DNA of 64,000 nucleotides, from the NCBI RefSeq assembly GCF_003946575.1, contig NZ_RHOP01000002.1, forward strand, positions 177,966-241,965, written 5' to 3'. Shown one piece after another: positions 60,922-64,000 of this stretch (its first letter is position 1; every line of letters begins with the position of its first letter). Source of the stretch: Companilactobacillus jidongensis (GTDB taxonomy: Bacteria > Bacillota > Bacilli > Lactobacillales > Lactobacillaceae). A program made the position numbers and the translations under genes. The notes beneath the pieces are model-generated. The model searched no databases, was not told the DNA's origin, and saw only the letters and a program-made list of their open reading frames with translations.

Positions 60922-61032
60922 TTTTTCGTCCTCAGCGGACAACTGCATACCTAAACGGAATGCGATAATATCTGAGTTTTTCGTCCCCAGCAGACAACTG
61001 CGCACCTAAAGCGGAACGCGATACATATCTGA
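60922..61032. repeat. two tandem imperfect repeats of about 55 bp
   Basis: Each unit begins TTTTTCGTCC, has CAGC(G/A)GACAACTGC, then ACCTAAA..CGGAA, and ends ATATCTGA. The copies (60922-60975 and 60977-61032) differ at about eight positions and two single-base indels. Their sequence is GC-richer than the surroundings. Confidence 0.8.
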
Positions 61033-61145
61033 TTTTATAGATGCCTATTACATCTTTTTCTTACAAGTTCATTTTACCTATTTAATTGATGTATTTCAAC
61101 TATGAAGCTCCGTGTTGCAAGTAATTATCTTCGATTGAAAAATGC

Positions 61146-61173
61146 TTTGAGTGGTGAATATATTAATTACTAA
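61146..61173 (+). repeat. 28-bp direct repeat, copy 2
   Basis: An exact copy of the SGNH gene end stands before the second terminator (61203-61247). It is outside any open frame. Confidence 0.9.
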
Positions 61174-61202
61174 AGTTAGGTTTAATCTAAAATATAATAC
61201 GA

Positions 61203-61247
61203 TCGGGTATCTTGGCATATAAATTGACCAAGGTACCCGATTTTTTT
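61203..61247 (+). terminator. second terminator after the SGNH region
   Basis: TCGGGTA..CTTGG / CCAAG..TACCCGA arms with a 12-base loop are followed by seven Ts. It was probably the original terminator of the SGNH gene before the intervening segment appeared. Confidence 0.85.
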
Positions 61248-61559
61248 GGTTCATTCCTTATGATAAGGATTATCAAAAAGTGATAACCACATATACAACA
61301 TGTCATATAAATATTTTTGTATTTACCTGGTTGCTTATATAATAACGTTCAACAGCATTTCTGTTAGTTTCAAAAATAAATTGTTAATATCATTTTTTGA
61401 TCAGTTTTCAAACGTATATTGATTAGATAGTACAAATAATTCAGTTTAGCAAAATAATTCTTACAGTATGTGAAATATATAGATAATGTTTAAATATTAT
61501 AATTTGTTCATGCCATGTTAGACACAATTAACAATATATGAAGATAGAGGGTAAATATT

Positions 61560-64000
61560 ATGAGGTTTCAACAATTAAAACGCGATCCAAACGCTGTAAT
61601 GAGAAAAAAGCTCGTTAAGTCAAAGAAGAATTGGATTGTTGTAAGCAGTCTTTCTATCGCCGGAGGTTTATTTTTGCTGGGCGGACCAAGTACTGTTGCT
61701 AAAGCTGACGTCGCAACTGCATCAGTGAAAACTGAATCAGTTACTCCAAGTGCTACAACGCCTTCCAGTACGGGGACTACTGAAGGAACTACTCCAGCAG
61801 CCGATACTAGCGGCAAAACTACAGATACAACAACTACGCCAAGCGTAGAAGATAGTACTACTGCTCCAACTGCCGACTCCACTAAGGACACTACACCAGA
61901 TACACCAGTCGAAACTACGACACCTGAAAAAGACAATGCTGTAGTAGAAACTCCTGCTGAAGAACCTGCATCTGATACAACTACAGACAGCACAACTGTT
62001 AAACCAGCTGCCTTTTTAGCTGCAGCACCTACTGCACTTGCAGATGAAACTACTACTCCTACAGACGGAGAAGACACAACTGCAAAAGCTGCTGAAACTC
62101 CTGTCGCCGATCCAACAACTACTGGTGCTGATGGTAGTACTGTTACTGGTGACACAACAACTACAGATCCTACCAAAATAGTTTCTGAAGAAAAAACTTT
62201 GGATGCAGACGCATCAACTGTGGAAGCACTTGATGCCGTTGCTCCTGTTGCTGAAGACGCTGCTGTTACAACTGATAGTGGTACAGGTTGGACTTACGAT
62301 TCAACAAATACAACACTGAATATTACTGGTGCTCTAACCGATTATAAGGGGGGAGATACTGAACATTGGGGTGGCAATACTAGTGCCATCACTACTGTTA
62401 ATATTTCAACACCAATTGTTGCTCCTGCAGATTCATCATATATGTTTGCTAATATGACAAATCTAACGTCATTTAATAATGACACACTATCTAATCTAGA
62501 TACATCAGCTGTTACTAATGCAGAAGGTATGTTTAAAAATGACAAAAATATCAGTATCATAGATTTATCAGGAAATGATGTATCTAAAGCTGAAAACATA
62601 AGTCACATGTTCGAAAATGACGATCTTCTTACAACTATAAAGTTTTCAGATACTGGTCTTAAAAATATTGTAAACGGTAGTTACGCCTTTGCAAATGACC
62701 CATTACTAAGCTCTTTTACTAAACCTAATACCGATATATCCAGTATGAATTCATGGAATGCTTACAATGCAACCGATTTAAAGGCTATGTTTAAAAATGA
62801 CGTTTCATTAGGAGATATAAACTTAGGGACATGGTCTTGGACGAAAGGAACCGGATCTACTAATGGTTCAAGAAATCCTGCTGAATGGCCAAATACTGGA
62901 GATTCATCTATAGGTGAAGGTATGTTCGATGGTACTAATTTAAATAGCATCACTTTAAACTCATATTTATCATTTAGCCCTGGAACAGCTCTGACATCTG
63001 ATTCAGGATCAACTTGGAGTAATTCCACTTATAATGCATCCTTCTCTGGGATTCCACAATTCAACGGTACTACTTTAGTTAGTGGTATTGCCAAATTATA
63101 TATAGGTACAGGTATTATAACAACATTAGATGGTTCTACAATTAATGGAGTTACAGATGTAAAACAACGTATGTTTGCATATACTCCTAGTGGAGCTGTA
63201 CAAAACGGACAAACCGCAACCAACCAAGTAACAATTCACACTACTCAAGGTGATATTGTTGTAATCCAAGACGGACTTGTAGGAACAACTGATCCTGTAC
63301 AAACAGTAAATGTTCCTAGCACTTGGACATTCAATGGTGTTCCTTACTTTAGAACAAGTGCTGACACAGCTAACGTAGTGTATGGACAAACAAAATCTAC
63401 TGCTGACGGAATTGCAGATTTTGAAAGTGTGAAAGCATCTGGTAAAACAGGAATGTCTATTCCAACTAATAAAACTGGGCAATCAGTAACAATTGATATT
63501 CCAGATTATTATGAGGGTGGAACACAAACCATTACACTAACTGATGATAATCTACCTAGTGGATATACTTTTGCAGATGGATCAGATAAAACTGTTACCG
63601 TTAAGTATAATGGTGATACTGCAACCAATCCTTATACATTATCACCTGATGAAATTGAATTAGTTGGTGAAGACGTTCCTACTGACGCTACTATCAATAA
63701 TCCTAGTGCTACTAACAATGCTGGCAACAACGTAGACACTACTGTTACAGTTCCTGAAGGAACTGTAATTGGTACTCCTACTGATGTTACTGTCTCTGCT
63801 CCTGGTTATAAGGACGCTACTGTCAAAGCTATTGTTTCTAAAGATGCTGATGGTAACTACTCTGTTACTTACACTAACCCTGATGGAACTACTAATAGTT
63901 CTACTAATGCCGTTGCTTTAACTGGTGAAGATGTTCCTACTGACGCTACTATCAATCCTGTTGTTACTGATCAAGCTGGTAAGAATGTTGATGTTTCAGT
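61560..64000 (+). CDS. BspA-like (DUF285) repeat surface protein, partial
   Basis: The frame opens at ATG 61560 after an AGAGGG site and runs past the window end (at least 813 residues). It starts with an extended signal peptide (MRKKLVKSKKNWIVVSSLSI, KxYKxGKxW-like), then a Thr/Ala/Asp-rich spacer (about 50-245), and a DUF285/BspA leucine-rich region with repeated MF-N-x-L motifs (YMFANMTNLTSF, GMFKNDKNISII, HMFENDDLL; about 250-480). From about 703, tandem 86-residue repeats begin (GEDVPTDATIN..., period 258 bases). An LPxTG-type C-terminus is expected outside the window. Confidence 0.88.
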   Translation, partial: MRFQQLKRDPNAVMRKKLVKSKKNWIVVSSLSIAGGLFLLGGPSTVAKADVATASVKTESVTPSATTPSSTGTTEGTTPAADTSGKTTDTTTTPSVEDSTTAPTADSTKDTTPDTPVETTTPEKDNAVVETPAEEPASDTTTDSTTVKPAAFLAAAPTALADETTTPTDGEDTTAKAAETPVADPTTTGADGSTVTGDTTTTDPTKIVSEEKTLDADASTVEALDAVAPVAEDAAVTTDSGTGWTYDSTNTTLNITGALTDYKGGDTEHWGGNTSAITTVNISTPIVAPADSSYMFANMTNLTSFNNDTLSNLDTSAVTNAEGMFKNDKNISIIDLSGNDVSKAENISHMFENDDLLTTIKFSDTGLKNIVNGSYAFANDPLLSSFTKPNTDISSMNSWNAYNATDLKAMFKNDVSLGDINLGTWSWTKGTGSTNGSRNPAEWPNTGDSSIGEGMFDGTNLNSITLNSYLSFSPGTALTSDSGSTWSNSTYNASFSGIPQFNGTTLVSGIAKLYIGTGIITTLDGSTINGVTDVKQRMFAYTPSGAVQNGQTATNQVTIHTTQGDIVVIQDGLVGTTDPVQTVNVPSTWTFNGVPYFRTSADTANVVYGQTKSTADGIADFESVKASGKTGMSIPTNKTGQSVTIDIPDYYEGGTQTITLTDDNLPSGYTFADGSDKTVTVKYNGDTATNPYTLSPDEIELVGEDVPTDATINNPSATNNAGNNVDTTVTVPEGTVIGTPTDVTVSAPGYKDATVKAIVSKDADGNYSVTYTNPDGTTNSSTNAVALTGEDVPTDATINPVVTDQAGKNVDVS

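Larger units (their letters stand above)
60742..61559. other. long non-coding region between SGNH and BspA-like genes
   Basis: About 820 bases hold no supported gene. A 67-codon open frame on the minus strand (60802-61005) is made partly of the tandem repeat and has no ribosome binding site. The region contains two terminators, the tandem repeats, the second 28-bp repeat copy, and an AT-rich stretch (61250-61540) with no recognised element other than the promoter area of the next gene. Confidence 0.6.

Noticed and set aside
60802..61005. 67-codon minus-strand frame
   Set aside because: It is built in part from the 55-bp tandem repeat, has no Shine-Dalgarno sequence and no known family.
60922..61032. 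CRISPR array
   Set aside because: There are only two long imperfect units with a one-base gap, no spacers and no cas genes.
61568..63482. long minus-strand open frames opposite the BspA-like gene
   Set aside because: They are low-complexity Val/Ser-rich shadows of the Thr/Ala/Asp-rich coding strand.

Overview
The window looks like a chromosomal segment of a low-GC Gram-positive bacterium of the family Lactobacillaceae, most like the Companilactobacillus/Lactobacillus alimentarius type; the genus is an inference. The reasons are AT-rich DNA, strong AGGAGG-type ribosome binding sites, a T-box leader, a dltXABCD operon, WxL and BspA-like surface proteins, a nucleoside deoxyribosyltransferase, and close matches to lactobacillar families. 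I saw no rRNA, tRNA, CRISPR array, transposase or phage gene.

Region by region. 1-1116: end of an esterase operon with an AhpD-like protein. 1208-6416: a five-gene exosortase locus, in transcription order a Firmicu-CTERM substrate, XrtG, a GT2 glycosyltransferase, a pterin-synthase-like protein and a GT-C-like membrane protein. 6631-9381: a DUF975 gene and a PadR-DUF1700-DUF4097 operon. 9502-12140: a polar amino-acid ABC transporter behind a T-box with one Stem I and two antiterminator/terminator modules (probable AUG specifier). 12141-12480: a strongly structured intergenic element. 12584-17663: aldo/keto reductase, arsR-acr3, PhzF, and a TetR-SRPBCC-SDR group. 17835-21744: a GntR regulator, a DASS anion transporter and a second LeuCD-like dehydratase. 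21935-26675: a DrrAB-like exporter with a divergent MarR gene and three operators, then a UvrA-like (DrrC-like) ATPase. 26841-35012: a 31-aa membrane peptide, deoxyribosyltransferase, a large WxL protein, two MFS transporters, an esterase, a CopY-like repressor and a shortened VIT transporter. 35109-39557: leuABCD behind a leucine-rich leader peptide and attenuator. 39660-43878: an XRE-TPR regulator and an OpuA-type osmoprotectant transporter. 44146-48631: dltXABCD. 49112-51597: GNAT, an unknown protein, zinc-free S14 and a GyrI-like protein. 51748-56702: two WxL genes flanking two degenerate HsdM/HsdS-like genes. 56758-60741: a PTS IIA-IIB-IIC transporter, its GntR/UTRA regulator and an SGNH esterase. 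61560-end: the start of a BspA-like repeat adhesin.

Themes. Much of the window serves the cell envelope: D-alanylation, XrtG processing, WxL and BspA proteins. The rest is nutrient uptake and its regulation. Many regulatory signals are readable: a T-box, a ribosome-mediated leu attenuator, and palindromic operators for PadR, ArsR, TetR, GntR, MarR and the sugar regulator. The sugar operator TGTTTAAACA also occurs twice upstream of dlt. The most unusual loci are the XrtG/Firmicu-CTERM operon, the pair of apparently catalytically dead methyltransferase/specificity proteins between WxL genes, and the duplicated T-box module.
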